From NCBI GenBank assembly GCA_966250335.1, contig CBINGZ010000031.1, positions 4,425 through 68,424 of the forward strand: a stretch of DNA of 64,000 bases. The letters run 5' to 3'. The DNA is from OLB7 sp966250335 (GTDB lineage Bacteria > Bacteroidota > Ignavibacteria > OLB7). The translations under genes were made by a program, and so were the position numbers. Below the pieces are notes generated by a model. It saw nothing but the letters and a program-made list of their open reading frames with translations, did not search any database and had not been told where the DNA came from. Shown here one piece after another: positions 42,194 through 50,458 of this stretch (the first letter of the stretch is position 1; each line of letters begins with the position of its first letter).

Positions 42194-42928
42194 TTAGTGG
42201 TGGGTGAATTCCTTGTTCCATGCTTTAAAGAGGGTGCTGGGGAGGGCGTGGGGGCGGTGGAGGAGGAGGGTGGCGAAATGCTGGCCCAGGCGGTTTGCGC
42301 GGATGTCGCGGTTGTCCTCTTCTCCTCCCTGGAGCAGGATTCCTTCGCCTCGTTCGATGGCCAGTCCTCCAAGGTCGGCCAGGGAGGGGTCGTCCAGTAC
42401 CAGGGTGAGCCAGGCGGAGGCGAAGAAATGCTGGAGTTTGTCCCGGTCGTCGCCTTCGGGGCGGTCGGCGAAGAGGACGCGCGGCAGTCTGGCGACGCGG
42501 CGGTCGAACTCCTCCTGCGATTCCAGCGTGAGCGGGACGTCGATCCCGATCGCCAGGGGGATATGTCGATGTTCCATCACGGAGATCGTGGCGGCGAAGA
42601 GCGCAAGTGTATGGTCACCACCTGCTTCATGCAGCGCCCGCAGGTAGATCACATCGACAAGGTCGAGATCGCCTACCGAATCGCCGGAAGAGGGAAGCGA
42701 ATCGCGCACCCACGTTCGCGTGGCATAGCCCATTCTGATGGAGGCCGGGACCAGCAGGTCCAACGGAGATGTGGGGCCGGGATCGCTCATCAGCGGCAGC
42801 TTCAGGATCGAATCGCGGACCGATTCTTCCTGTGCCCGGAGCTGAGTTGAGGAGAGCAGGAAAAGGATGAGGGAAGGGAGAAGCGTCGCGGCCCATGCCG
42901 TCCGGGGACGCGACCCTGATCCCTTCAC
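42194..42928 (-). CDS. Exported hypothetical protein coupled to PAP2
   Basis: The start is a GTG at 42928 that overlaps the stop of the PAP2 gene (GTGA), so the pair is translationally coupled; the frame upstream of this point is a shadow of PAP2. The 244-residue product begins with a signal peptide (LLPSLILFLLSSTQLRAQE) and is otherwise mostly helical. DKLQHFFASAWLTLVL followed by RGEGILLQGGEE resembles the short DK-x-x-HF membrane-associated pattern of YfiM-like lipoproteins, but I would not name a family. The last residues lie beside a dispersed repeat. Confidence 0.72.
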   Translation of the reverse strand: MKGSGSRPRTAWAATLLPSLILFLLSSTQLRAQEESVRDSILKLPLMSDPGPTSPLDLLVPASIRMGYATRTWVRDSLPSSGDSVGDLDLVDVIYLRALHEAGGDHTLALFAATISVMEHRHIPLAIGIDVPLTLESQEEFDRRVARLPRVLFADRPEGDDRDKLQHFFASAWLTLVLDDPSLADLGGLAIERGEGILLQGGEEDNRDIRANRLGQHFATLLLHRPHALPSTLFKAWNKEFTHH

Positions 42929-43893
42929 ACCTTTACCTTCAGCTTCTTTTCCCAGAGAGTCATGAGGAGGGGATAGGTGAAATAGACCAGGAAGGCAAGC
43001 GCCGTCCCCGCCATCAGATCGACCACGTAGTGGTAGCGGAGATAGATCGTGGAGATGATGATGCTGATCCCTCCGATCGTCATCAGCCACCGCCAGCGTG
43101 ATCTGAACCGCCATGCCATCAGGATGCCGAGGACCGACATCATCGTATGTCCGCTCGGCATGCAGTCGCGATTGACGACGTCGTACGGGTCCGCCATGTC
43201 GGCGGTGATGTTGTTCCCCGCGTTGATGAAGTCGCGCAGCGGTCCGGTCACCAGCACGCCGGGGAGTTCCCGGTCGGTCGCATAGAAATCGTGGACCTCG
43301 AACCTGGGTCCGATCGCCGGCATGGCGAAGTAGCAGAGGTAGCTGAAGTAGAATCCGAAGAGAAGGACGAAGGCGTAGGTCCGGAACTTCCGCATCGCTC
43401 CCTGGCTGTAGATCTCGATCGCCGGGACGATCAGCAGGAGCTGGAAGACGTTGTACCAGATCTGGAAATACTCCGTCAGGAGCGGATGGGCGAACCTGTG
43501 GATCCACTCGGTCGGATTGACCCCGAAGATCGCTCTGTCCCATGCCGCCAGAACATGATCGTAATTGTTCGGGTTGACCAGCGGGATGTAGCTGTGGACC
43601 TGCGCATAGAACATATATCCTACCGGGAGGATATAGAACGAGCGGAAGATATGGGGGACCCGCTGTCCCGTCTGATCGTACCACATGGCGAAGGCGACGG
43701 TCGCCACCGCCACCAGCAGGTTCATCTGAAGGATGGCGAACGACGATTTCACCTGCGAGATGAAGATCAGGTCGAGCGCCGTGTAGAGGAAGAGCATGAA
43801 GAGCGTCAGGTACTCCGTGCTCCAGAGCGACTGCCGCAGCATCTCCAGGAACGACTCACGCGTCTTCCGGCCGTCCGCCACTCGCAGTCGCAT
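42925..43893 (-). CDS. PAP2-family membrane phosphatase
   Basis: The protein has about six hydrophobic helices and two of the three PAP2 signatures: CMPSGHTMMSVLG with the catalytic His, and STIYLRYHYVVDLMAG with Arg, His and Asp. The first motif (K-x6-RP) is absent, as in the inositol-phosphoceramide-synthase-like PAP2_3 branch. It probably removes phosphate from a lipid at the outer face of the inner membrane. The start is uncertain: ATG 43893 overlaps the rsmA end by 38 bases, and ATG 43842 lies just after it; both keep all helices. rsmA is upstream in the same operon. Confidence 0.85.
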   Translation of the reverse strand: MRLRVADGRKTRESFLEMLRQSLWSTEYLTLFMLFLYTALDLIFISQVKSSFAILQMNLLVAVATVAFAMWYDQTGQRVPHIFRSFYILPVGYMFYAQVHSYIPLVNPNNYDHVLAAWDRAIFGVNPTEWIHRFAHPLLTEYFQIWYNVFQLLLIVPAIEIYSQGAMRKFRTYAFVLLFGFYFSYLCYFAMPAIGPRFEVHDFYATDRELPGVLVTGPLRDFINAGNNITADMADPYDVVNRDCMPSGHTMMSVLGILMAWRFRSRWRWLMTIGGISIIISTIYLRYHYVVDLMAGTALAFLVYFTYPLLMTLWEKKLKVKV

Positions 43894-44680
43894 GCGCGAA
43901 TACGCGGGCGAGGCGGATGAAATCATCCGTTGAGAGCTCTTCCGCGCGCTTCCCTGGGTCGATCTCCGCTTCCTCAAAAATTTTGCCACGGTCTTCCGGT
44001 TTCAATAACTGCGAGAGGGAATTCCGAAGCGTCTTGCGACGCTGGTTGAATGCCGTTCGTACGATCTTCCGGTGCTCCCGGTCGTAGCCTGCGACCCCTT
44101 CCATCTCTCTGAAAACCAGGCGTACGACGGCGGAGTTCACCTTGGGAGGGGGACGAAAGCATTTGGGGCCGACGTTGAAGAGACGGTCGACCGTCGCATA
44201 GGTCTGTGTGACCACCGCCAGGATGCCGTAATCCTTGGTCCGTGTTCCGGCGACCAGGCGCAGAGCGACCTCGAGCTGCATCATCAGCACCGCATCGGCC
44301 ACGGCCGACCGTCCGTCGATCAGATGGAAGAGGATCGGGCTCGTGATGTAGTAGGGGATGTTGCCGATCACCCGGATCTTCTCCACGCCGTGCCGCGCCG
44401 CGATCGCCGCCAGGTCGGTGTTCAGGAAATCCTGCTCCAGCACCTCCACGGCCTCTCCCCACCTCCCCCGTATCCGTTCGGCGGCGCGCGGGTCGAGTTC
44501 CACGGCGATCAGCCTGCAGCCGCTTTCGACCAGCATCCCGGTCAGCGCCCCCTCCCCCGGCCCGATCTCGACCACGACCTCCCCCGGACGGGGATCGAAC
44601 TCACGCACAATACGCGCGGCGATATTCCTGTCCGCCAGAAAATGCTGACCGAGAGACTTTTTGGGATCGATACGTTCCAT
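43856..44680 (-). CDS. rsmA: 16S rRNA adenine(1518/1519)-N6 dimethyltransferase
   Basis: RsmA (KsgA) dimethylates two adjacent adenines in helix 45 of 16S rRNA late in small-subunit assembly. The 274-residue protein shows the N-terminal KKSLGQHFLADRN, SAM motif VEIGPGEGALT near residue 37, and the catalytic NIPYYI near 107-112. The C-terminal lid domain holds FNQRRKTLRNSL. It overlaps the PAP2 gene and is divergent from the gene at 44900. Confidence 0.96.
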   Translation of the reverse strand: MERIDPKKSLGQHFLADRNIAARIVREFDPRPGEVVVEIGPGEGALTGMLVESGCRLIAVELDPRAAERIRGRWGEAVEVLEQDFLNTDLAAIAARHGVEKIRVIGNIPYYITSPILFHLIDGRSAVADAVLMMQLEVALRLVAGTRTKDYGILAVVTQTYATVDRLFNVGPKCFRPPPKVNSAVVRLVFREMEGVAGYDREHRKIVRTAFNQRRKTLRNSLSQLLKPEDRGKIFEEAEIDPGKRAEELSTDDFIRLARVFAHATASGGRPEDA

Positions 44681-44899
44681 GAGGGTTCAAAGGGCGAAGA
44701 TACCACTCTCGCCGTCTCCGCTAACAATTCCCCACCCCCCGGTGTTTGGATCGATGTCGGAGAAGAGGGGCGGTTCCACTATCATCCGGCCGTTTTTCGT
44801 CGTACAGGAGATTCCTCTCCCCCGAAAACATAACGTTTCGGCTTCTCATGCCCCGGCTTCGGCCGGCACGCCTCGTATCGAACAGGACCCAGTATAATC

Positions 44900-45997
44900 A
44901 TGCGTCGATATCTCCTCGGTTTTCTTCTTGCGATCGGATCGCTTCTTCTTACGCAGCCTGAGCTTCTTGCGCAGAAGGCGCCTCCGCTGCCGACTCCCAA
45001 GCCCGTTCCCCTGACCGGCGCCGATTCGGCCGGTGCACGCGCGATCGTGGAGCGGTATATGAAGTTCATTCCCGGCGAATGGATCCTGATCGACAGCATC
45101 CCCAACTACGCGGTCGATGAACTCGCCGGACAGCTGACGGTCAGGAGGGGTCAGATCCTGGCCTTCTCGTCGAACATGAAGTATCGGATCGGAGAGATCC
45201 GTTCGATCAGGCCGGGGGATACGCTCGCCACCGTGTCGGTCGTGGCGACCGGAGACTCCGTGCCGGGGTTCGGGCCGATGACGATCGACTGGGTCCTCTT
45301 CGTGAAGAAGGTGAAGGCTGAAACGTGGAGGATCAGCGCCATCCGCCGGCAGGTCGGGATCGAGGATGTCGCCGAGAAACTGAAAGGACTCGACACCACC
45401 AGGGCGCTCCCCGACGCTCTCAAGCCGACCATCGTCCGCGAGTGGTCGACGCCGATGCTCAGCAACGAGCAGCTCCGCCGGAACTTCGTCGAGAACCGCA
45501 AGGCCTTCGGCTCGCTTCTGCATCAGTTCCACCGGAACGACTCCCTCCAGATGGTCGGCAGGTTCGACAGGTTCGTCTCGCAGATCAACTACACGGTGAT
45601 CTACTGGGACCCGATCGTCACGGAGATCCCGAAGGAGGTGACCGACGCGTATTTGGCGACCGCGACCAAGGCGGAACGGGAGCAGATGCAGGGGCAGCTC
45701 AAGTATGCCGAGCGGATGAGAAGGGAGGGACTCGACTCCCTGAAAAAGATCGCCCGCAAGCTCCATCTCGACCCCATGCGCCTCGATACCCTCGGGGCCG
45801 CCATGAAGCAGCTTCGTCTCAGCTTCATCAACTCCCATCTCCCCTGGAAGGGGGCGGTGCAGTTTACCGTGGATGGGACGTTCGACAACGTCGGCGGCTA
45901 CCTCTATTCGCCGAACGATATTCCCTGGGTTTCTCCCGAAGAGTATTACTACCTGGAGGAGATCGGCGACGGGTGGTGGATCTTCCGCTCTACCTGA
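44900..45997 (+). CDS. Exported hypothetical protein
   Basis: The 365-residue product has a signal peptide (LLGFLLAIGSLLLTQPELLAQ) and a Pro-rich linker. A soluble domain with regular strands (VSVVATGDSVPGFGPMTIDW) is followed by a helical C-terminal half (LRRNFVENRKAFGSLLHQFH, then KAEREQMQGQLKYAERMRRE). The end, GYLYSPNDIPWVSPEEYYYLEEIGDGWW, is distinctive, but I do not recognise the family. It is divergent from rsmA and has no operon partner. Confidence 0.78.
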   Translation: MRRYLLGFLLAIGSLLLTQPELLAQKAPPLPTPKPVPLTGADSAGARAIVERYMKFIPGEWILIDSIPNYAVDELAGQLTVRRGQILAFSSNMKYRIGEIRSIRPGDTLATVSVVATGDSVPGFGPMTIDWVLFVKKVKAETWRISAIRRQVGIEDVAEKLKGLDTTRALPDALKPTIVREWSTPMLSNEQLRRNFVENRKAFGSLLHQFHRNDSLQMVGRFDRFVSQINYTVIYWDPIVTEIPKEVTDAYLATATKAEREQMQGQLKYAERMRREGLDSLKKIARKLHLDPMRLDTLGAAMKQLRLSFINSHLPWKGAVQFTVDGTFDNVGGYLYSPNDIPWVSPEEYYYLEEIGDGWWIFRST

Positions 45998-46202
45998 CCA
46001 GGATCTTCAGTTCCCGGGGGCGCGGGCCTCTCCGGTGAGAGGATGATCGTTGTATTTTGCGTGCGGTTTCCGATACGGGGACCGCACGTTCCGTTTGTGG
46101 ACGATGTTGGGATGGAGGTCCGGTAGATATCAATGTGGCCGGGAACGTCCGTGTCGGGCGTCGTTCCATATTCTCAATATGTCAGATCAGGAGATAACTA
46201 TC

Positions 46203-46433
46203 ATGAGCGATACAACGATCAAGGTCAACAGAAACGGCTCGTTGCGTGTGGAGGGGAACTTCCGCATCGTCGACGCGGAGGGGAGGGAGTACGGTCTGGG
46301 AGGCCGCACGGTGATCTCGCTCTGCCGTTGCGGTCAGTCGCAGAACAAGCCGTTCTGCGACGGCAGCCACAATCATCACGGCTTCGTCCATGAGCCGGAG
46401 GCGCGCGATCTGCCGCCGAAGCCGACGGCCTGA
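46203..46433 (+). CDS. CDGSH iron-sulfur domain protein
   Basis: The 76-residue protein carries one CDGSH motif, LCRCGQSQNKPFCDGSH, whose three Cys and one His bind a 2Fe-2S cluster as in mitoNEET. The single motif suggests a homodimer or a minimal electron-transfer or cluster-storage protein. ATG 46203 has AGGAG nine bases upstream; an in-frame ATG at 46179 would put that site inside the gene. It is followed 74 bases later by a membrane protein gene. Confidence 0.9.
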   Translation: MSDTTIKVNRNGSLRVEGNFRIVDAEGREYGLGGRTVISLCRCGQSQNKPFCDGSHNHHGFVHEPEARDLPPKPTA

Positions 46434-46507
46434 GTTCCCCGGACCGACGATCATGGCGGCGGAGGGTTCCGCCGCCCGTTCAGCCGACATCACCAGACTA
46501 TCCCGTC

Positions 46508-47017
46508 ATGATGATACAACCTGCCGGACCGATTCAGATCAGGAACACCGGGCAGATCTTCCGGTCGCTCACCATCATCTTCTTCGCGCTTCTCATCGGC
46601 CAGTTCGTCTTTCTGGCGGTAGCCTTCTTCGTCAGGGCGGGGGAATCGATGGAGGATGCTCCCGAGCTCGTGGAGCCGTTCCGCTATCTGGTGCCGATCA
46701 TGGCCGCGATGATGATCCCCCTTTCCCATATCATCGCCCGCAGGATCACCGACAAGGGGGCCGAGGCGCCCGATCTCGTCTCGAAGCTCGTCTCCTACCA
46801 GACCTCCTCGATCGTTCGGTTCGCGATGCATGAGGGACCGGCTCTCTTCGGCATCGTGGCGTTTCTCAGCACGGGGGACGAGTTCTTTCTCTACGTGGTC
46901 GGGGGCGTGATTCTTCTCTTTCTGCTGAACATCCCATCAAGGGAGAAGGCGATAACGGCGCTGCGGTTGAACGACGATGAGCAGAGGGCCGTGAGGGAGA
47001 ATCGGGATATCGGGTAG
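46508..47017 (+). CDS. Hypothetical membrane protein
   Basis: The 169-residue product has about four hydrophobic stretches (LTIIFFALLIGQFVFLAVAF near residue 21, LVPIMAAMMIPLSHII near 61, ALFGIVAFLST near 111, FLYVVGGVILLFLLNI near 126). Between the second and third lies a conserved-looking cytoplasmic YQTSSIVRFAMHEGPAL segment. I recognise the general type as an uncharacterised Bacteroidota membrane protein but no named family. It converges with the methyltransferase gene. Confidence 0.78.
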   Translation: MMIQPAGPIQIRNTGQIFRSLTIIFFALLIGQFVFLAVAFFVRAGESMEDAPELVEPFRYLVPIMAAMMIPLSHIIARRITDKGAEAPDLVSKLVSYQTSSIVRFAMHEGPALFGIVAFLSTGDEFFLYVVGGVILLFLLNIPSREKAITALRLNDDEQRAVRENRDIG

Positions 47018-47055
47018 CGATAGACGCCCGGAGTTCAGGGATGTCGCCGTGAGGA

Positions 47056-47988
47056 TTACATCCCTTCCGGATACTTCAAATACACGATCCGGTCCATGCG
47101 GGCCGCCTCGTGGCCGTGTCGTAGCTCGACGGCGCGGCGCTTCAGCGTCTGGAAGGATGTCTGCGCGCGGGGGTGCGCCTCCATATGGAGGTTGAGTTCG
47201 TCGCCGAGGAACCAGAGCTGGTCGTATGTGAGGAAGCCGGCGCGGCCGGCCGGGATCTCGCGATCCTCCGTCATCTGCAGTCCGCTGGCGCGGTCGGTGT
47301 AGATGGGGGAGTCGAGGATCAGGATGCTCTCCTCCGGCTTGATCACCCGCACCGCCTCCGCCATCACCTTCGTGGGGTTCTCGGCATAGTGGAACGACCC
47401 GTTGAAGACCACCACGTCGAACGTTCCCGAGGCGAAGGGGAGATGCCCGAAATCGGCGCGCACCCGGTCGATCGCGACCGGCAGCTGCTCCAGATAGTGA
47501 CGCGCCGCCCCAAGTCCCTCCCTGTCGTCGAGGCTCAGATCGAGCGCCACCGGATGATGTCCCCATTCGGCGATATGACGGCTCAGCCACCCGTTCCCCG
47601 CCCCCGCGTCCAGGATCGTCAGCTTCCGGCGGCCGTAAAGGGTGGTGAGGAAGAACCTCAGCCACTCCATGCTCTCGGTCCGCAGCAGCCACTCCTTCTT
47701 TCTGGGATCGTTCGCGGGAACGTCGGGAAGAGAAAGGTAGTACTCGGGATCGTCCGACTCCTCTCCCTCCGCGGCCTTGATTTCGTGATACTGATTGAGG
47801 AATCCGATATGGTGGATCAGCTCATCCCCCGTGAGAAAATCACGGATACCGTTCTCCGGCGTGTTCGTGTAGCCGTCGCGTGGGCACACGAGGGTATCGC
47901 CGTCGGGTCGCAACGGGGTAGCGCAGAGGGGGCAGAGATACTTCATCTGCTGGTCGTGAACAGTAGGTTGCCGAACGATCTTACTCAC
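47056..47988 (-). CDS. SAM-dependent methyltransferase with N-terminal zinc ribbon
   Basis: The 310-residue protein starts with a zinc-ribbon-like CPLCATPL, then LVCPRDGYTNTPENGIRDFL, as in rRNA guanine methyltransferase RlmA and related enzymes. A class I Rossmann methyltransferase follows: motif I ILDAGAGNGWLSRHI, motif II PVALDLSLDDREG and motif IV FDVVVFNGSFHYAENP. The target may be RNA or a small molecule; the ribbon alone does not decide. The GTG at 47988 is listed; ATG 47946, just before the ribbon, is an equal alternative. The divergent upstream region to 48279 holds no gene. Confidence 0.85.
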   Translation of the reverse strand: MSKIVRQPTVHDQQMKYLCPLCATPLRPDGDTLVCPRDGYTNTPENGIRDFLTGDELIHHIGFLNQYHEIKAAEGEESDDPEYYLSLPDVPANDPRKKEWLLRTESMEWLRFFLTTLYGRRKLTILDAGAGNGWLSRHIAEWGHHPVALDLSLDDREGLGAARHYLEQLPVAIDRVRADFGHLPFASGTFDVVVFNGSFHYAENPTKVMAEAVRVIKPEESILILDSPIYTDRASGLQMTEDREIPAGRAGFLTYDQLWFLGDELNLHMEAHPRAQTSFQTLKRRAVELRHGHEAARMDRIVYLKYPEGM

Positions 47989-48279
47989 GTAACCCTGTAA
48001 TGATTCCCGAATCGGCGAGCATCGGTCCGGCTCGTCCGTTCGGGAAATTGAAGTGGTCCACGGTAGAGTTCTGCCCCGGCGTTCACCGGCGGTTGCGTAA
48101 TCGAACTCGAAGACGGTCCGGCGGCTCGCTGACCTCCGTTCTGCTCTTCACGTGCGTCGAACCGGTGAAAGCATAACTCGATTTCATCCGGTAGAATTCC
48201 CGCGATCTCCGGTCGTTCTCGATATGTCATATCCCTCCATATCCTCACGAACCGTCCCGCGACCGGACCACGATATTGT

Positions 48280-49173
48280 TTAGTTCTCCACGTTTCCCAG
48301 CCTCTTCAGCCGCTCCAGACGGCTCGGCTCGTTGGCGACGAACCAGGAGTCCTTCGAAAGAAGCTCGTAGGCCCTTGCGAAGTATGGGGTCGCTTCCTCC
48401 TCCCGGCCCAGGGTGAGCAGGCACTCCCCGATCTCTTCGGGAGAGTAGCCGCTCGGCGCTATCCCCATCGTCTCGTAGTCCCGTTCCACCGCTCTCTGAA
48501 GCTCCAGCGCCTCCTCGGTCCGTCCCAGTCCGCGGATCACACGGGCCACGCACCATCTGGCGATCAGAAGCTCCACCTTCGACTTCCGCTCGGTATGCCA
48601 CTCCACGTTCTTCTCGAAGTAGCGGAGCGCGGTCTCGAGGTTCCCCATATCGAAGTAGGTCCAGCCGATGTTGTTGGTCAACGGGCCGATCCAGCCGCGT
48701 GCCCTGGGGTCGGTTGCCCGCTCGGCCATCTCGAACGCCCGCTCGTTCCACCTCAATGCCTCCTCGTGCGGCTCCACGATGCCGAGCATGTGCGCCGCGT
48801 CCACCGCCAGGCTCTCAAGGCCGGCCTCCGTTGCCAGGTCGACGGCGCGCTGGAAGAGAGGGGAGGATTCCTCCTTCCGTCCGGAGGAGTTGAGGGTGCG
48901 GCCCCGCTCCAGCAGATAACGGACCGTCACCTTCGGGAGATCCTCCGTGAGCACCGGCTCGACCTTGTCGAGGATCTCGTGAGCGTCGTCGAACTTCCGT
49001 TGCAGCGCCAGCGTCCGGGCGATCTGGGTCAGGAGCTGCAGATGGTAGGAGCTGTCTCCCGATGCCTCGGCGGTGGGGAGCAGGTCGCGGAACTTCTGTT
49101 CGGTTTCGTCCGGCTTCGCGTAGTTCCAGAGCTGGTCGAAGTCGGTGAGAGGAGCTTCGGGTTGGGAGTTCAT
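48280..49173 (-). CDS. TPR-repeat protein
   Basis: The 297-residue soluble protein is all helical with at least five tetratricopeptide-like pairs: LQLLTQIARTLALQRKFDDA, LLERGRTLNSSGRKEESSPL, LTNNIGWTYFDMGNLETALR, ARWCVARVIRGLGRTEEALE and IGECLLTLGREEEATPYFAR. TPR arrays mediate protein contacts. It lacks a signal peptide and any enzyme domain. It is the last gene of the minus-strand cluster but is separated from the glycosyltransferase by the dispersed repeat copy B. Confidence 0.85.
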   Translation of the reverse strand: MNSQPEAPLTDFDQLWNYAKPDETEQKFRDLLPTAEASGDSSYHLQLLTQIARTLALQRKFDDAHEILDKVEPVLTEDLPKVTVRYLLERGRTLNSSGRKEESSPLFQRAVDLATEAGLESLAVDAAHMLGIVEPHEEALRWNERAFEMAERATDPRARGWIGPLTNNIGWTYFDMGNLETALRYFEKNVEWHTERKSKVELLIARWCVARVIRGLGRTEEALELQRAVERDYETMGIAPSGYSPEEIGECLLTLGREEEATPYFARAYELLSKDSWFVANEPSRLERLKRLGNVEN

Positions 49174-49222
49174 GGTTGTTTGAGAGTTGTTGGCGGTAAC
49201 TTAGTGATGATTGGGGGAGAAA

Positions 49223-49290
49223 GAAGAAAAATAAACAGGGAGACACAGAGGGCACAGAGTTAAGAAAGAAGAGAGTTAAGAGAGAAGAGA
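49223..49290. repeat. Dispersed repeat copy B with purine-rich tail
   Basis: Positions 49223-49264 match copy A (42099-42140) at 39 of 42 bases and have the same orientation. The following AAGAGA-rich tail (to about 49290) runs into the 3' end of the glycosyltransferase gene and supplies its last codons and its TAA stop (49276-49278). Confidence 0.88.
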
Positions 49291-50427
49291 AGAATAGAGG
49301 GTGAGGAGTTTGTCGGTGACGGCGGGGAGGGAATATGTCCGGCGGATCAGGTCGACTCCCTCCGTTGCGGTGCGGTGGGCATGAACGGGAGTTGAGAGGG
49401 AACGGATGATCGCGGCGGCCATCTCCCCGGCGTTTCCGGGGGAGGTTGTGTAGACGAGATGGTCGGGGAGATCGGCGGCTACCCCGACACGTGTGGAGAC
49501 GACCGGGAGTCCGGTGGCGAGCGCTTCAAGAGTCACCATTCCCTGTGCCTCGTAACGCGAGGCGTGGATGAAGAGGGAGGCACGGCGGCAGGCGTCCGGC
49601 ATCTCCTCGTAGGGGAGCAGGCCGGCGAAACGGATGATCTCCTCCAGACCGAGTTCATAGACGCTCCGGCGCAGCCGCTCCATCTCGGGACCGGCTCCGG
49701 CTACCTCCAGCTCCACTCCCGGGATCGTGCGGCGGACCGTCGTGATCGCCTGGAAGAGGGTGGGATAGTCCTTCAGCGGGATCATCGAGGCGGCGGCAAG
49801 CAGTTGCGTTCCCGATCGCGGAGGGGCGGGGGCGAACATCTCCGTGTCGACGCCGAACGGAAGCACCGTCAGCTTCTCTCCGATCCGCTCCGGCGCCAGT
49901 CCGGCCAGCCAGCCCGAACCGGCGGTCACGGCGGTGGCGCGGGTGAGCGAGAGATCGACCAGCCGCCTGTGGATCGGTGATTTCTGCGCGCCGTAGGTCA
50001 TCCCCTCGATCCTTGCCATCTCTCCACCTGCCAGCGACACCACCGACGGTATACCGAGACGCCGGGCGATTCCGGAGGCGAGATATCCCGTCTCGGTCGC
50101 CCAGAAGCCGTGGATGAGATCGAACGGGGCTTTCCGATGGAGGCGTTTCAGGTGGAGCTCCAGTTCCCTCCATTGCATCAGTCGTCCGAAGCCGCGGCGC
50201 TTCCGTTCGCTCAGTCCGTGGATGTCGGCGCCGAACGCCCTGTACGATCCCCGGCGGAACGGATAGTGAAGGGGGTAGACGACGACCTCCGCCCGGAGCG
50301 CGACCGACCGGACCAGATTGGTGAAGACCGGAATGCACCAGTCCTCCTCGTCGGCTCCGAACCCCGGAAGGATATAGGCCACGCGGAGCGGTGAACCGGC
50401 TCTCCGGGGAGGGACGGCTATCGGCAT
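49276..50427 (-). CDS. GT4-family glycosyltransferase
   Basis: The 383-residue protein is a GT-B retaining transferase of family 4. The N-terminal Rossmann domain begins RVAYILPGFGADEEDW and contains FDLIHGFWATETGYLA. The C-terminal donor domain has LPFGVDTEMFAP, LLAAASMIPLKDYPTL and the nucleotide-sugar motif IHASRYEAQGMVTLEALATGLPVV (first Glu of the E-x7-E pair in EAQGMVTLE). It adds a sugar to a lipid or polysaccharide acceptor; the sugar is unknown. The final seven residues (LYSSLLS) and stop derive from the repeat. The radical SAM gene upstream ends 31 bases before its start. Confidence 0.88.
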   Translation of the reverse strand: MPIAVPPRRAGSPLRVAYILPGFGADEEDWCIPVFTNLVRSVALRAEVVVYPLHYPFRRGSYRAFGADIHGLSERKRRGFGRLMQWRELELHLKRLHRKAPFDLIHGFWATETGYLASGIARRLGIPSVVSLAGGEMARIEGMTYGAQKSPIHRRLVDLSLTRATAVTAGSGWLAGLAPERIGEKLTVLPFGVDTEMFAPAPPRSGTQLLAAASMIPLKDYPTLFQAITTVRRTIPGVELEVAGAGPEMERLRRSVYELGLEEIIRFAGLLPYEEMPDACRRASLFIHASRYEAQGMVTLEALATGLPVVSTRVGVAADLPDHLVYTTSPGNAGEMAAAIIRSLSTPVHAHRTATEGVDLIRRTYSLPAVTDKLLTLYSSLLS

Positions 50428-50458
50428 GTCGTACAGGGATATGTCGGCGGAGCCGTGA

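Noticed and set aside
42929..43684. An upstream extension of the exported protein at 42194 inside the PAP2 gene
   Set aside because: It is a shadow of PAP2; the GTG at 42928 overlapping the PAP2 stop and opening a signal peptide is the better start.
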